DNA of 64,000 nucleotides from DASZUK01 sp035547695. GTDB lineage: Bacteria; Actinomycetota; Acidimicrobiia; Acidimicrobiales; RAAP-2. The notes below the pieces were generated by a model. It had not been told where the DNA came from. It ran no database searches and worked only from the letters and a program-made list of their open reading frames with translations. Where the stretch lies: the NCBI GenBank assembly GCA_035547695.1, contig DASZUK010000062.1, forward strand, positions 213,179 to 277,178. Reading direction: 5' to 3'. Positions 15,594-23,000 of this stretch are shown piece by piece (the stretch's first letter is position 1; every line of letters starts with the position of its first letter). The position numbers were made by a program, and so were the translations under genes.

Positions 15594-16165
15594 CCCAGGC
15601 CGTCGACGTCGGGGGCGACGACGTCCCGGCCCTGCCGGCGGCCGTCGACCTGCTGGTGGTCTGCACCGGCAACGCCGCCCGGTCGGTGATGGCCGGGTAC
15701 ATGCTGGAGCACCTGTCCGACGCCTCCGGGCTGGGGCTGAGGGTGGCCACCGCCGGCACCCACGTGGTCGACGGCCAGCCCATGAGCCAGCGGACCCGGG
15801 TGGCGCTGGCCACGGTGGACGAGCTGGCCGGCGCCGACACCGGCCGCCACCGCAGCCGGCAGTTGGACCCGGTGGGGCTGGACCGGGCCGACCTGGTCGT
15901 CGCCATGGAGGCCGACCACGTCCGGTTCGTCCGCCGCCGACATCCGGCCGCGGCGGCCCGGACGGCCACCCTGCGGCGGCTGTGCCGGGACCTGCCGCCG
16001 GGGCCGGCGCCGCTGGCCGGCCGGGTGGCGAGCCTGGCCCTGGCGGACGTGGTGCTGGGCGACGACGAGGACGTCGACGACCCGGCCGGCCACGACCAGG
16101 ACGCCTACGTGGCCTGCGCCCGGCAGTTGTGGGCGCTGTGCCGGCAGTTGGTCGACCGTCTCTGA
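15590..16165 (+). CDS. Low-molecular-weight protein tyrosine phosphatase-like protein
   Basis: A 191-residue LMW-PTP-fold protein. The P-loop CTGNAAR (C25 to R31) matches CX5R, although the usual second Cys is Ala. DRADLVVAMEADH resembles the conserved strand before the acid loop. Its GTG overlaps the stop of the flippase-like gene as GTGA, with AAGGAG just upstream, so expression is coupled. It could reverse phosphorylation linked to the kinase-like domain of its partner, but that is speculation. Other LMW-PTP-fold members are arsenate reductases; the context does not support that role. Confidence 0.82.
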   Translation: MTQAVDVGGDDVPALPAAVDLLVVCTGNAARSVMAGYMLEHLSDASGLGLRVATAGTHVVDGQPMSQRTRVALATVDELAGADTGRHRSRQLDPVGLDRADLVVAMEADHVRFVRRRHPAAAARTATLRRLCRDLPPGPAPLAGRVASLALADVVLGDDEDVDDPAGHDQDAYVACARQLWALCRQLVDRL

Positions 16166-16181
16166 CCGAGACCGGTGCGGG

Positions 16182-16211
16182 GGTTCCCGAAGGGCGGCCG
16201 GTCCGGGAACC
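16182..16211. terminator. Hairpin between convergent genes
   Basis: GGTTCCCG and CGGGAACC form a perfect 8-bp stem with a 14-base loop in the 52-base gap between the phosphatase and TPR genes. It could end transcription from both sides. No T-run follows. Confidence 0.5.
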
Positions 16212-16217
16212 GGCAGG

Positions 16218-18011
16218 TCAATCCAGAACCCATTCGACCGCACGGTCACGGTCGGGCTGGTAGGTGCAGTACGTTCCGGTCTGGATGGTGCGCTCCAGGT
16301 GCCGGCCGACCGAGCCGTCGACGGCGGTGATGCGGTCGACGGCGGTGGCGATGGCCTTGGTGGCGGTGACCCGCGCCCGTTCGCGGCTCGAGCCGGTGGC
16401 CCGGTCGCGTCCGCCGAGGCCGGTGGCGGCCATGAGCTCGTCGACGAGCGCGTCCCGCTCTGCCTGGAGCGTTTCGCGGCGCGCGGTGTCGGACCAGTCC
16501 TCGGCCTGGGCGATGTCGGCGTCGAGCTCCTGCAGCCGTCGGCGGTAGGAGCCGAGCGCCGTGCGGTCGAGCACCGGCCCCGGCGCCGCCTGCTCGACGG
16601 TGCCGGTGCCGCCGGTGACCAGGTGGGTCGCGGGGACGGGGACTCCCGGACGGCGTAACAGTTCCCGGAGGTAGGTGTAGCCCCTGAGCGCCTTCACCGG
16701 CACGGCCTGCTCGGCGGTCCCGACCAGCCAGATGCCGTCCCCGGAGGGGCTGAGGCGCAACACGTTCGGTGTCGCGGCGGCCGGCGGCTGCCAGTCGGAG
16801 AGCCGGTCCCGCCACCACGAGGCGCCCAGCCGGGTGTAGGTGGCCAGAGCGGCCGCCCGGCGGCCGGCCGCAGCGGTGGTATCGCCCAGGGCCGCAGCGG
16901 CCCGGGCGAGGGTGTCGTCGGTGAGGCCGTGGAACATGACGGCCCCGACGTTGACGACCGGCCGGCCGGCGTAGGGCTCGAGCAGGCGGCTGGCGGCCTC
17001 GATGACGAACCGGTCGTCGACGCCGAGCGCGGCGTCGAGGGCGCACTGGAGGGTGAGCAGCCAGTTGACGTCCTTGGGCAGTTCGTCGAGCACGGGGCCG
17101 TGCAGGGTATGGAGCAGTTCCCGCACCTTGTCCTGTCGGCCGGCGGCCAGCCACATGACGGCGCCTTCGGCGCAGACGGGAGCCGAGCCTTCGCCGAGCG
17201 CGAAGGCTTCCATGCCGGCGGCGACCTCGGCACAGGTCTCGACGTCGCCGACCTGGACCGCCGTGTAGCCGCGCATGCTCGCGATCACCATCCAGGCGTC
17301 GGACAGTGACGCCTGCTCGGAGGCCGCGGTCGCCACCGCGATGAGCTCGGGGGCGGTGTCGGTCCGGCCGCGGAGCAGATCGAGCATCAGGCGCCTCGAC
17401 GCAGCGAAGAACCGGGCCCTCGGTGACTCCTCGCCCAGTCGGTCGAGCGCCCTCATGTGCCGGTGGACGCTCTGCAGGTCCAAGGTCTCGCACCCCACCT
17501 GCAGCCCCCACAGGTGGGCCTGCAGACGGGCGTCGGCGTCGAGCAGGTGGGCGGCCACCTCGTCCAGTCGGGCCACCAGCCGGACTCGGCCGTCCAGTTC
17601 GTCCGGTCCCCAGTGGCACGCCAGCGCGGCATCCAGGCACTCGGCCAGCACCACGGGCTGGCCGGCCCGCTCGGCTTCGGCGAGCGACTGGCCGGCGAAC
17701 GCTCGGGCCCGAGCGGAGTTCCCGGAGTAGGCCCAGCAGCGGGCCAGGGCCGCACCCAGGCGGGCTCGGTCGGCGTCGTCGACGGTCCGGGCCAGCAGGT
17801 CGTACATCTGGGCCGGCACCCTTCCCGGATCGGTGCCGTACACGTGCACCGACGCGGCGCCCAGGGCGGCACGAGTCCAGCGGGCCAGGTCACCGGCGGC
17901 GCGGGCCCGCTGGACCACCTCGTCGTAGAGGGGGCTCGCGTCGGCTCCCCGGCCGGCCAGCCGTAGGGCGTCGGCCTGGTCGAGGAGCTCGTCGACGCTC
18001 GGAGCATCCAC
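16218..18011 (-). CDS. TPR-like protein with the C-terminal domain of actinobacterial AAA/LuxR-type regulators
   Basis: A 597-residue all-helical protein. Residues 1-400 form tandem helical hairpins of TPR type. Residues about 400-597 carry a domain I know from the C-termini of large actinobacterial ATPase regulators and cyclase fusions: a strand block (LRLSPSGDGIWLVG), an acidic coiled region, then ATGLGGRDRATGSSRERARV and TGTYCTYQPD. The ATPase and HTH parts of those proteins are absent, so this is a stand-alone version of unknown function. GAGGCGG precedes the ATG. It lies 22 bases downstream of the NTF2-like gene in the same operon. Confidence 0.75.
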   Translation of the reverse strand: MDAPSVDELLDQADALRLAGRGADASPLYDEVVQRARAAGDLARWTRAALGAASVHVYGTDPGRVPAQMYDLLARTVDDADRARLGAALARCWAYSGNSARARAFAGQSLAEAERAGQPVVLAECLDAALACHWGPDELDGRVRLVARLDEVAAHLLDADARLQAHLWGLQVGCETLDLQSVHRHMRALDRLGEESPRARFFAASRRLMLDLLRGRTDTAPELIAVATAASEQASLSDAWMVIASMRGYTAVQVGDVETCAEVAAGMEAFALGEGSAPVCAEGAVMWLAAGRQDKVRELLHTLHGPVLDELPKDVNWLLTLQCALDAALGVDDRFVIEAASRLLEPYAGRPVVNVGAVMFHGLTDDTLARAAAALGDTTAAAGRRAAALATYTRLGASWWRDRLSDWQPPAAATPNVLRLSPSGDGIWLVGTAEQAVPVKALRGYTYLRELLRRPGVPVPATHLVTGGTGTVEQAAPGPVLDRTALGSYRRRLQELDADIAQAEDWSDTARRETLQAERDALVDELMAATGLGGRDRATGSSRERARVTATKAIATAVDRITAVDGSVGRHLERTIQTGTYCTYQPDRDRAVEWVLD

Positions 18012-18033
18012 CGCCTCGATGGTACGTTCGCCG

Positions 18034-18444
18034 TCAGGGACGGGCGAGGCGGACGCTGGCGGCGTGGACGTGCTGCGTGGCGGCGTCCCAGTCGCCGGTG
18101 CAGTAGACGGCCATCTCGACGATGGTGTCGTCCACGACGTCGGCGCGGATCATCTCTCGGCAGTACCAGCTCTGGCCTTCGTCGTCCCACCGCTCCTCGA
18201 ACTCCATGGTGAAGCCGGTATCGGTCTGGCTGAGCCGCTCGACGCGGACCTGTCCCGGGCAGGGGTGGCCGCTGGTCCGTACCGCGACGGCCTGCTCGGC
18301 GGTGTCGGCCTGGACCCGCCATTGCGGAAGGGAGAGGTCCAGGAACAGGTCGGCGGCGAACAGCCCGTCCGGTGGCCGGCCGGTCTCCAGGAACTCGATG
18401 AGGCGGGCGACCGCCAGCTTGGTCTCGACCGCGGGCGTCGTCAC
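18034..18444 (-). CDS. NTF2-like/SnoaL-like protein
   Basis: A 136-residue protein with the length and strand pattern of the NTF2-like fold (LIEFLETGRPPDGLFAADLF, then MEFEERWDDEGQSWYCREMI and VVDDTIVEMAVYCTGDWD). Such folds form a small-molecule pocket, serving as isomerases, cyclases or binding subunits. The GTG at 18444 is chosen because GGGAGGGGGG precedes it and because it overlaps the stop of a 33-codon ORF as GTGA. A longer in-frame extension upstream has no family character. Function unknown. Confidence 0.78.
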   Translation of the reverse strand: MTTPAVETKLAVARLIEFLETGRPPDGLFAADLFLDLSLPQWRVQADTAEQAVAVRTSGHPCPGQVRVERLSQTDTGFTMEFEERWDDEGQSWYCREMIRADVVDDTIVEMAVYCTGDWDAATQHVHAASVRLARP

Positions 18445-18542
18445 CGCCCCCCTCCCGTCCGCGCCAGGTTGCCCCGGACGACCTCCATGGTCTTGCCGAG
18501 CTCGACGGCGACCGGCCTGCTCAACGTGCTCGCACCGGGCAT
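18441..18542 (-). CDS. Predicted 33-residue small protein/leader peptide
   Basis: A short ORF beginning MPGASTLSRPVAVELGKTME and ending LARTGGGR. Three things support translation: a strong AGGAGG 5 bases before the ATG, a GTGA overlap of its stop with the NTF2-like start, and a promoter-like region about 70 bases upstream. It has no signal peptide, cysteines or membrane segment. It may be a regulatory leader that couples translation of the next gene, a peptide substrate, or a small partner protein. I do not recognise a family. Confidence 0.5.
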   Translation of the reverse strand: MPGASTLSRPVAVELGKTMEVVRGNLARTGGGR

Positions 18543-18614
18543 GGTGTTCCTCCTGGTTCGGTCCAGTACCGACACCCTGGAGGCGTGACTCGTCGCGGAA
18601 CACCGTGAACCCGG

Positions 18615-18645
18615 AGGTTACGGAGCTCGACGATTCTGTCGAGCT
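18615..18645 (-). promoter_or_regulatory. Putative promoter with inverted-repeat operator upstream of the small-ORF operon
   Basis: AGCTCGAC (18624-18631) and GTCGAGCT (18638-18645) are perfect 8-bp arms around a 6-base centre. On the minus strand CTCGAC (18643-18638) can act as -35, followed by a 17-base spacer and TAACCT (18620-18615). The repeat would therefore cover the -35 and spacer, as a repressor site does. The nearest regulator is the TetR gene just upstream. Confidence 0.5.
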
Positions 18646-18676
18646 GCGGTGCCGAAGGCAGGTGCACGCCGGGGCG

Positions 18677-18740
18677 TCAGCCGGCATGGCCCGGCCCGGG
18701 GAGGCCGGTCAGCCGGCATGGCCCGGCCCGGGGAGGTCGG
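18677..18740. repeat. 32-bp tandem duplication next to the TetR stop codon
   Basis: Two copies with a 32-base period differ by one base. A third partial copy runs into the TetR stop codon (18741-18743), so the stop and its surroundings appear three times in a row. Confidence 0.92.
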
Positions 18741-19445
18741 TCAGCCGGCGCGCACCGACCGCAGGCCGGCCCAGGCCAGGTCGGCCAGTTGCCCGGCCAG
18801 CCGCCGGGTCTCGACCGCCGGGTCCTCCTCGCCGTCGCCTCCGCCGTCGCCGTCGCCGTTCCGGCCCCCGGTGGCCCGGGCCGCCCGGGCCGCCCGGGCC
18901 GCGATCCAGTGCCGGCTGGCCCCCTCCGCCATGCCCACCACCGCGTAGGCCAGGAACCGCCGGTGCTCCGGGTCCAGCCCGGCGGCGATCAGCGGGTCGA
19001 TGGCCAGGGCGATGGCGTCCTCCACCTGCCGCAGGGCGTCCCCCAGCTCCTCGTCGCCGCCGTCGTTGCGGCCGTACAGCAGCCGGAACGCCGCCTCGTG
19101 GGTGACCACCATGTTGAAGTAGGCGGCGAACCCCCGCTCCACCTGCTGTCGGGGGCCCTCCGCGGTGGACGTCGCCTCGTTGATGGCCGCCAGCAGCTCC
19201 TGGGCCACCGAGTCCACCAGCTCCAGGTACAGCGCCCGCTTGGACGAGAAGTGCTGGTACAGCAGCGGCTTGGTCACCCCGGCCGCCTCCGCCACGTCGT
19301 CCATCGTCGTGGCCCGGTAGCCGCGCTCGGCGAACAGTCGCAGGGCGACGGTGAACAGTTGCTGCCGCCGCTCGCCCGCCGTCAGCCGCCGTGCCGGCTG
19401 GTCTTCGCCGCCGAACGGTTGGCCGGCCTGGACCACCCGTGCCAT
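18741..19445 (-). CDS. TetR-family transcriptional regulator
   Basis: A 234-residue regulator. The DNA-binding N-terminus (about residues 20-70) reads RRQQLFTVALRLFAERGYRA, then MDDVAEAAGVTKPLLYQHFS, the typical TetR HTH. The C-terminal ligand domain follows, and a Gly/Asp-rich insert lies near residues 195-210. The ATG at 19445 has TAGCCT ending 8 bases upstream and no ribosome site, which suggests a leaderless message. It may control the downstream small-ORF operon or itself. Confidence 0.92.
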   Translation of the reverse strand: MARVVQAGQPFGGEDQPARRLTAGERRQQLFTVALRLFAERGYRATTMDDVAEAAGVTKPLLYQHFSSKRALYLELVDSVAQELLAAINEATSTAEGPRQQVERGFAAYFNMVVTHEAAFRLLYGRNDGGDEELGDALRQVEDAIALAIDPLIAAGLDPEHRRFLAYAVVGMAEGASRHWIAARAARAARATGGRNGDGDGGGDGEEDPAVETRRLAGQLADLAWAGLRSVRAG

Positions 19446-19453
19446 CGCCTACG

Positions 19454-19459
19454 AGGCTA
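19454..19459 (-). promoter_or_regulatory. -10-like TAGCCT 8 bases before the TetR start
   Basis: Read on the minus strand, TAGCCT ends 8 bases before the ATG at 19445. No Shine-Dalgarno sequence is present. Confidence 0.5.
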
Positions 19460-20485
19460 CCTGAGCACCGCGGCCAGCCGGCTTGGCAGGTCGTCCAGCG
19501 AGAAGTGCCGCCGGGCCACCCCCAGGTTGTACTCCAGCAGCTCCGGGTCGGGGTGGTCCAGCCACCGGACCAGGTCCCCGGGGTCGGCGGCGTCGAACCA
19601 CCGGAACCCGAACCCGGCCAGCTCCCGGGCCACCGGGTACCAGCCCACCGCCAGCGGCCGCCGGTGCACCGCCGACTCCACCGTCGGGTTCCCGAACCCC
19701 TCCCAGGTCGACGGCAGCGCCACCACGTCGCAGGCCGCGTAGGCGTCCACCACCGTCGCCCCCGGCAGGTCTTCGTCGGCCAGGGGGCCGTGCCGGACCG
19801 GGCACCGCGCCCCGGCCAGCAGTTGGTCCAGCTCCGGCCCGTACCCGTCCTCGGCCGGCCCCAGCAACCAGTAGGTGGCCCCGGCCGCCTCCGCCACCGC
19901 CAGCCCGCCGGCCACGTTCTTGCGGGCCAGCGCCCGGGTCGGCTGCAGCACCAGCCGGTCCCCGTCGGCCAGGCCCAGCGCCGCCCGCGCCGCCGCCCGC
20001 CGGCCCGGCTTCGGGCAGGTGTCGAAGGTGTTGTACACCGTCACCGCCTCGATGCCCCGTTCGGCCAGCTCCCGCTGGCTGATCCGGTTGATGGTCACGT
20101 GCCGCCACGCCGGGTCGTCCGGCGGCGGCGGCCGGTCGGCCAGGTGCGGCCGCTGCCACGGCAGGTCGTGGTGGTGCAGCACCGCCGGCCGTCCCGCCAG
20201 GCACCCGGCCACCACCGCGGCCGCCGCCGGGTTCAGCGGCAGCGAGCACAGGTTCTCCACCACCACCACGTCCGCCCCGGCCAGCGCGGCGTCCACCTCG
20301 CCGGGGTCCGGCGGCTCGGCCGCCCCGATGGCCAGTCCGGGCAGCAGGTGGTCCACCTGGCCCTCCCCGGCCACCGTCCGCACGGTGTGCCCCAGTTGCT
20401 CCAGCGCCCACCCCCATTTGGCCGCCTCCACCGACACCCCGTCGGTCCCTCCCAGCCGGAACGACACGATGGAGACGGTGGACAC
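19457..20485 (-). CDS. Glycosyltransferase (GT4-like)
   Basis: A 342-residue GT-B-fold glycosyltransferase. The C-terminal nucleotide-sugar site is seen as PSTWEGFGNPTVESAVHRRP, the EX7E-type motif of family 4. A Rossmann-like N-terminal half starts VSIVSFRLGGTDGVSVE. The donor and acceptor are unknown. The GTG at 20485 is supported by TACAGT ending 6 bases upstream. Its 3' end lies 12 bases from the TetR start and covers the latter's promoter. A surface-polysaccharide role would fit the nearby gmd gene. Confidence 0.85.
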   Translation of the reverse strand: MSTVSIVSFRLGGTDGVSVEAAKWGWALEQLGHTVRTVAGEGQVDHLLPGLAIGAAEPPDPGEVDAALAGADVVVVENLCSLPLNPAAAAVVAGCLAGRPAVLHHHDLPWQRPHLADRPPPPDDPAWRHVTINRISQRELAERGIEAVTVYNTFDTCPKPGRRAAARAALGLADGDRLVLQPTRALARKNVAGGLAVAEAAGATYWLLGPAEDGYGPELDQLLAGARCPVRHGPLADEDLPGATVVDAYAACDVVALPSTWEGFGNPTVESAVHRRPLAVGWYPVARELAGFGFRWFDAADPGDLVRWLDHPDPELLEYNLGVARRHFSLDDLPSRLAAVLR

Positions 20486-20491
20486 GGACGC

Positions 20492-20497
20492 ACTGTA
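20492..20497 (-). promoter_or_regulatory. -10-like TACAGT 6 bases before the glycosyltransferase start
   Basis: TACAGT on the minus strand is followed by 6 bases and the GTG start, without a ribosome binding site. It suggests a leaderless transcript. Confidence 0.5.
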
Positions 20498-20509
20498 CGG
20501 GCGGGGCCG

Positions 20510-20552
20510 GTCCCCTTCGATTCAGTCCCCTTCGACCAGTCGTCTTCGATCA
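20510..20552. repeat. Three tandem 14-15-bp copies at the 3' end of the RAMA-like gene
   Basis: Units at 20510-20524, 20525-20538 and 20539-20552 share a GTCCCCTTCGA-type core. The last includes the stop codon of the minus-strand gene. Confidence 0.85.
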
Positions 20553-20969
20553 GCCGTCCGACCCTGCGGGTCGGCGGTGTCGCAGGGTCTGCAGGAGATG
20601 GCCGGTCGCGGACACGATCCAGGTGGACCAGCCGTTGCGGTTCGGCTTGATCTGCGGCTTCAGCGAGTGGATCACCGACCCCGCTGCTCCACTCGGCGAC
20701 TTGAACCGGTTGCCGCCGAGCGCCCCGGAAAGGACGGTGACGGCTGTGGAGGTGGGATCGAACAGTGCGTCGACACGGGTGCCTTCGTACGTCAGGTGGA
20801 TAGGGACCAGTTCCGGTTTCTCGTTATTCTCGACTCTCTCTCCCTTGTGTGGCGCTTCCAGGAAGCTCCCCAGTAGTCGTTCGACCACCGCGCTCACGTC
20901 GCAATCCCAGGCCCGTGCCAGTAACTGCAACTTGGCGTAGGCCCCGTCGTCAATGTCGACCGTGCTCAT
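20550..20969 (-). CDS. Small protein with ribbon-helix-helix-like N-terminus and RAMA-like C-terminus
   Basis: A 139-residue protein. The N-terminus (about 1-35; VDIDDGAYAKLQLLARAWD) has the pattern of a ribbon-helix-helix DNA-binding unit. The C-terminal half (about 55-130) resembles the RAMA domain linked to restriction-modification enzymes: a strand pair on TYEGTRVDALFD, then FKSPSGAAGSVI and NRNGWSTWIV. No methylase or nuclease gene is adjacent. AAAGAGGGG precedes the ATG. The AT-rich palindromic leader suggests autoregulation. Confidence 0.6.
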   Translation of the reverse strand: MSTVDIDDGAYAKLQLLARAWDCDVSAVVERLLGSFLEAPHKGERVENNEKPELVPIHLTYEGTRVDALFDPTSTAVTVLSGALGGNRFKSPSGAAGSVIHSLKPQIKPNRNGWSTWIVSATGHLLQTLRHRRPAGSDG

Positions 20970-20978
20970 GAGATGCCC

Positions 20979-21015
20979 CTCTTTTCTACTTGAAGAGAAA
21001 TAGTAGTAAAAAGAG
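20979..21015 (-). promoter_or_regulatory. AT-rich promoter with imperfect palindrome upstream of the RAMA-like gene
   Basis: CTCTTTTCTACT (20979-20990) pairs with AGTAGTAAAAAGAG (21002-21015) with a two-base bulge. TACTAT (minus strand, 21005-21000) is a good -10, and TGGACC lies 17 bases further upstream. This is one of very few AT-rich islands in the window and suits an operator for the gene's own RHH-like domain. Confidence 0.55.
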
Positions 21016-21062
21016 AAGCCCGGGTCCAGGGCGGCCGGCCGGGAGGCCGTGTTGCCGTGAGG

Positions 21063-21068
21063 TACCGT
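21063..21068 (+). promoter_or_regulatory. -10-like TACCGT 8 bases before gmd
   Basis: TACCGT is followed by GGAAACCC and the ATG at 21077. It suggests a nearly leaderless transcript and decides the start over an upstream in-frame extension. Confidence 0.5.
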
Positions 21069-21076
21069 GGAAACCC

Positions 21077-22048
21077 ATGCCCAAGCGCGCGCTGATCACC
21101 GGGGTGACCGGCCAGGACGGGTCCTACCTGGCCGAGTTCCTGCTGGAGCAGGGGTACGAGGTCGTCGGGGTCGTCCGCCGGTCCAGCACCGTCAATTTCG
21201 AGCGGATCGCCCACATCCAGGACCGGCTGACCCTGGTGGCCGGCGACCTGCTGGACGAGGGCTCCCTGGTGGCCGTGCTCCGGGACCACCGGCCGACCGA
21301 GGTGTACAACCTGGCCGCCCAGTCCTTCGTGCAGACCAGTTGGAGCCAGCCGGTGCTGACCGGCGAGACCACCGCCCTGGGGGTCACCCGGCTGCTGGAC
21401 GCCATCCGCACCGTGGACCCCGACATCCGCTTCTACCAGGCCAGTTCGTCGGAGATGTTCGGCAAGGTCCAGGAGGTGCCCCAGCGGGAGTCCACCCCGC
21501 TGTACCCCCGCAGCCCCTACGGGGTGGCCAAGGTCTACGGGCACTGGATCACCGTCAACTACCGCGAGAGCTACGACCTGCACGCGTCGTCCGGCATCCT
21601 GTTCAACCACGAGTCCCCCCGCCGCGGCCTGGAGTTCGTCACCCGCAAGGTCACCCACGGCGCCGCCCGCATCGCCTGCGGCCTGGACGACAAGCTGCCC
21701 CTCGGCAACCTGGACGCCCAGCGCGACTGGGGGTACGCCGCCGACTACGTCCGGGCCATGTGGCTGATGCTGCAGCAGGACACCCCCGGCGACTACGTGG
21801 TGGCCACCGGCCAGACCCATCCGGTGCGCGAACTGTGCCAACTGGCCTTCGCCGCGGCCGGCCTGGACTGGGAGCAGCACGTGGTGGTGGACGAGCGGTT
21901 CCTGCGCCCCGCCGAGGTCGACCTGCTGGTCGGCGACCCGTCCCTGGCCGAGCAGGCCCTGGGCTGGCGGCGCGAGGTGGACTTCCCCGGCCTGGTCGCC
22001 ATGATGGTCGAGGCCGACCTGGCGCTGGTCCGCAGCCAGCTGCGCTGA
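21077..22048 (+). CDS. gmd: GDP-mannose 4,6-dehydratase
   Basis: A 323-residue extended short-chain dehydrogenase that makes GDP-4-keto-6-deoxymannose, precursor of GDP-fucose, rhamnose or perosamine. The NADP site is ITGVTGQDGSYLAE, the catalytic YxxxK is in SPYGVAKVYG, and the family signature NHESPRRG is intact. It is slightly shorter than many Gmd proteins but both ends look complete. Start at 21077 gives the standard MPKRALITG opening. No GDP-fucose synthase follows, so the product enters a pathway encoded elsewhere. Confidence 0.93.
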   Translation: MPKRALITGVTGQDGSYLAEFLLEQGYEVVGVVRRSSTVNFERIAHIQDRLTLVAGDLLDEGSLVAVLRDHRPTEVYNLAAQSFVQTSWSQPVLTGETTALGVTRLLDAIRTVDPDIRFYQASSSEMFGKVQEVPQRESTPLYPRSPYGVAKVYGHWITVNYRESYDLHASSGILFNHESPRRGLEFVTRKVTHGAARIACGLDDKLPLGNLDAQRDWGYAADYVRAMWLMLQQDTPGDYVVATGQTHPVRELCQLAFAAAGLDWEQHVVVDERFLRPAEVDLLVGDPSLAEQALGWRREVDFPGLVAMMVEADLALVRSQLR

Positions 22049-22073
22049 GCCGGCCGGTGGTGGAGGGCTCCTG

Positions 22074-22898
22074 GTGATCACCGCCGGGATCTCCGCCGAC
22101 CCCCTGGGGGTGCTGGCCGCCTTCGGCGCCGGCATCCTGTCGTTCATCTCCCCCTGCGTCCTGCCGCTGGTCCCCGGCTACGTGTCCATGGTGTCCGGCC
22201 TGTCCGCCGCCGAGCTGGAGGCCGGCCGGGGCGGCGACGCGGCCGCCAACCCCCGCCCCCTGCGTCCCCTTCTGCGGGGCATCGGCCTGTTCGTGGCCGG
22301 GTTCACCGTGGTGTTCGTCGCCCTCGGCGCCGCCGCGTCCGGCGTCGGCCACCTCCTGGACGCCCACAAGGGCACGTTGACCACCGTGGCCGGCACCGTC
22401 GTCGTCGTCATGGGCGTCGTCCTCCTGGTCGGCGCCCTGCCGGCCGCGTTCTGGGCCCGCGCCGGCGCCGGCGCCGGACCGCTCGGCCGCCTGTTCCAGG
22501 ACCGCCGGTTCCAGCTCCGCCCCTCCACCCTGGGGTCCTGGGCGGCCCCGCTGATGGGCATGGCCTTCGCCTTCGCCTGGACCCCCTGCATCGGGCCCGT
22601 CCTGGCCGCCGTCCTGGCCCTGGCCTACGACCGGTCGACGTTGTCCGGCGGGGTGCTGCTGCTGTTCGCCTACTCCCTCGGCCTCGGCGTCCCGTTCCTG
22701 GTCACCGGCCTGGCCTTCGGCCGGCTGACCTCCTTCTACGGCCGCGCCCGCCGAGGCCTGTGGATCGTCCACCTCCTCGGCGGGGCCGTTCTGGTCGCCT
22801 TCGGCGTCCTGCTGCTCTGCGGCCAGCTCAGTTGGCTGTCCGGCCAGTTCTCCGACCTCCTCAACCACCTCGGCCTCCAGCGCCTGACCCGTAGCTGA
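22074..22898 (+). CDS. ccdA: CcdA-type thiol-disulfide transporter
   Basis: A 274-residue polytopic membrane protein of the CcdA/DsbD-beta family. It carries electrons across the membrane to keep apocytochrome c and its thioredoxin reduced. The two redox-active cysteines are in the motifs ISPCVLPLVPGY and TPCIGPVLA. Six or so hydrophobic segments are evident. The GTG start follows a GGAGGG-like site. It heads the cytochrome c maturation genes on the same strand, about 100 bases before ccmA. Confidence 0.92.
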   Translation: MITAGISADPLGVLAAFGAGILSFISPCVLPLVPGYVSMVSGLSAAELEAGRGGDAAANPRPLRPLLRGIGLFVAGFTVVFVALGAAASGVGHLLDAHKGTLTTVAGTVVVVMGVVLLVGALPAAFWARAGAGAGPLGRLFQDRRFQLRPSTLGSWAAPLMGMAFAFAWTPCIGPVLAAVLALAYDRSTLSGGVLLLFAYSLGLGVPFLVTGLAFGRLTSFYGRARRGLWIVHLLGGAVLVAFGVLLLCGQLSWLSGQFSDLLNHLGLQRLTRS

Positions 22899-23000
22899 CG
22901 GCCGGCGGGGGGATGGGGCCCCACGCTCGGAGGAGCCCGGGTTGGGCCCCGGGCCAATTGCGCGGTCCTGCTTGGCTTCGGCGGACCGGACCCTCGTAGC

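Noticed and set aside
18445..18687. Longer NTF2-like protein starting at 18687
   Set aside because: Upstream part has no fold character and conflicts with the strong ribosome site at 18444 and the overlapping small ORF.
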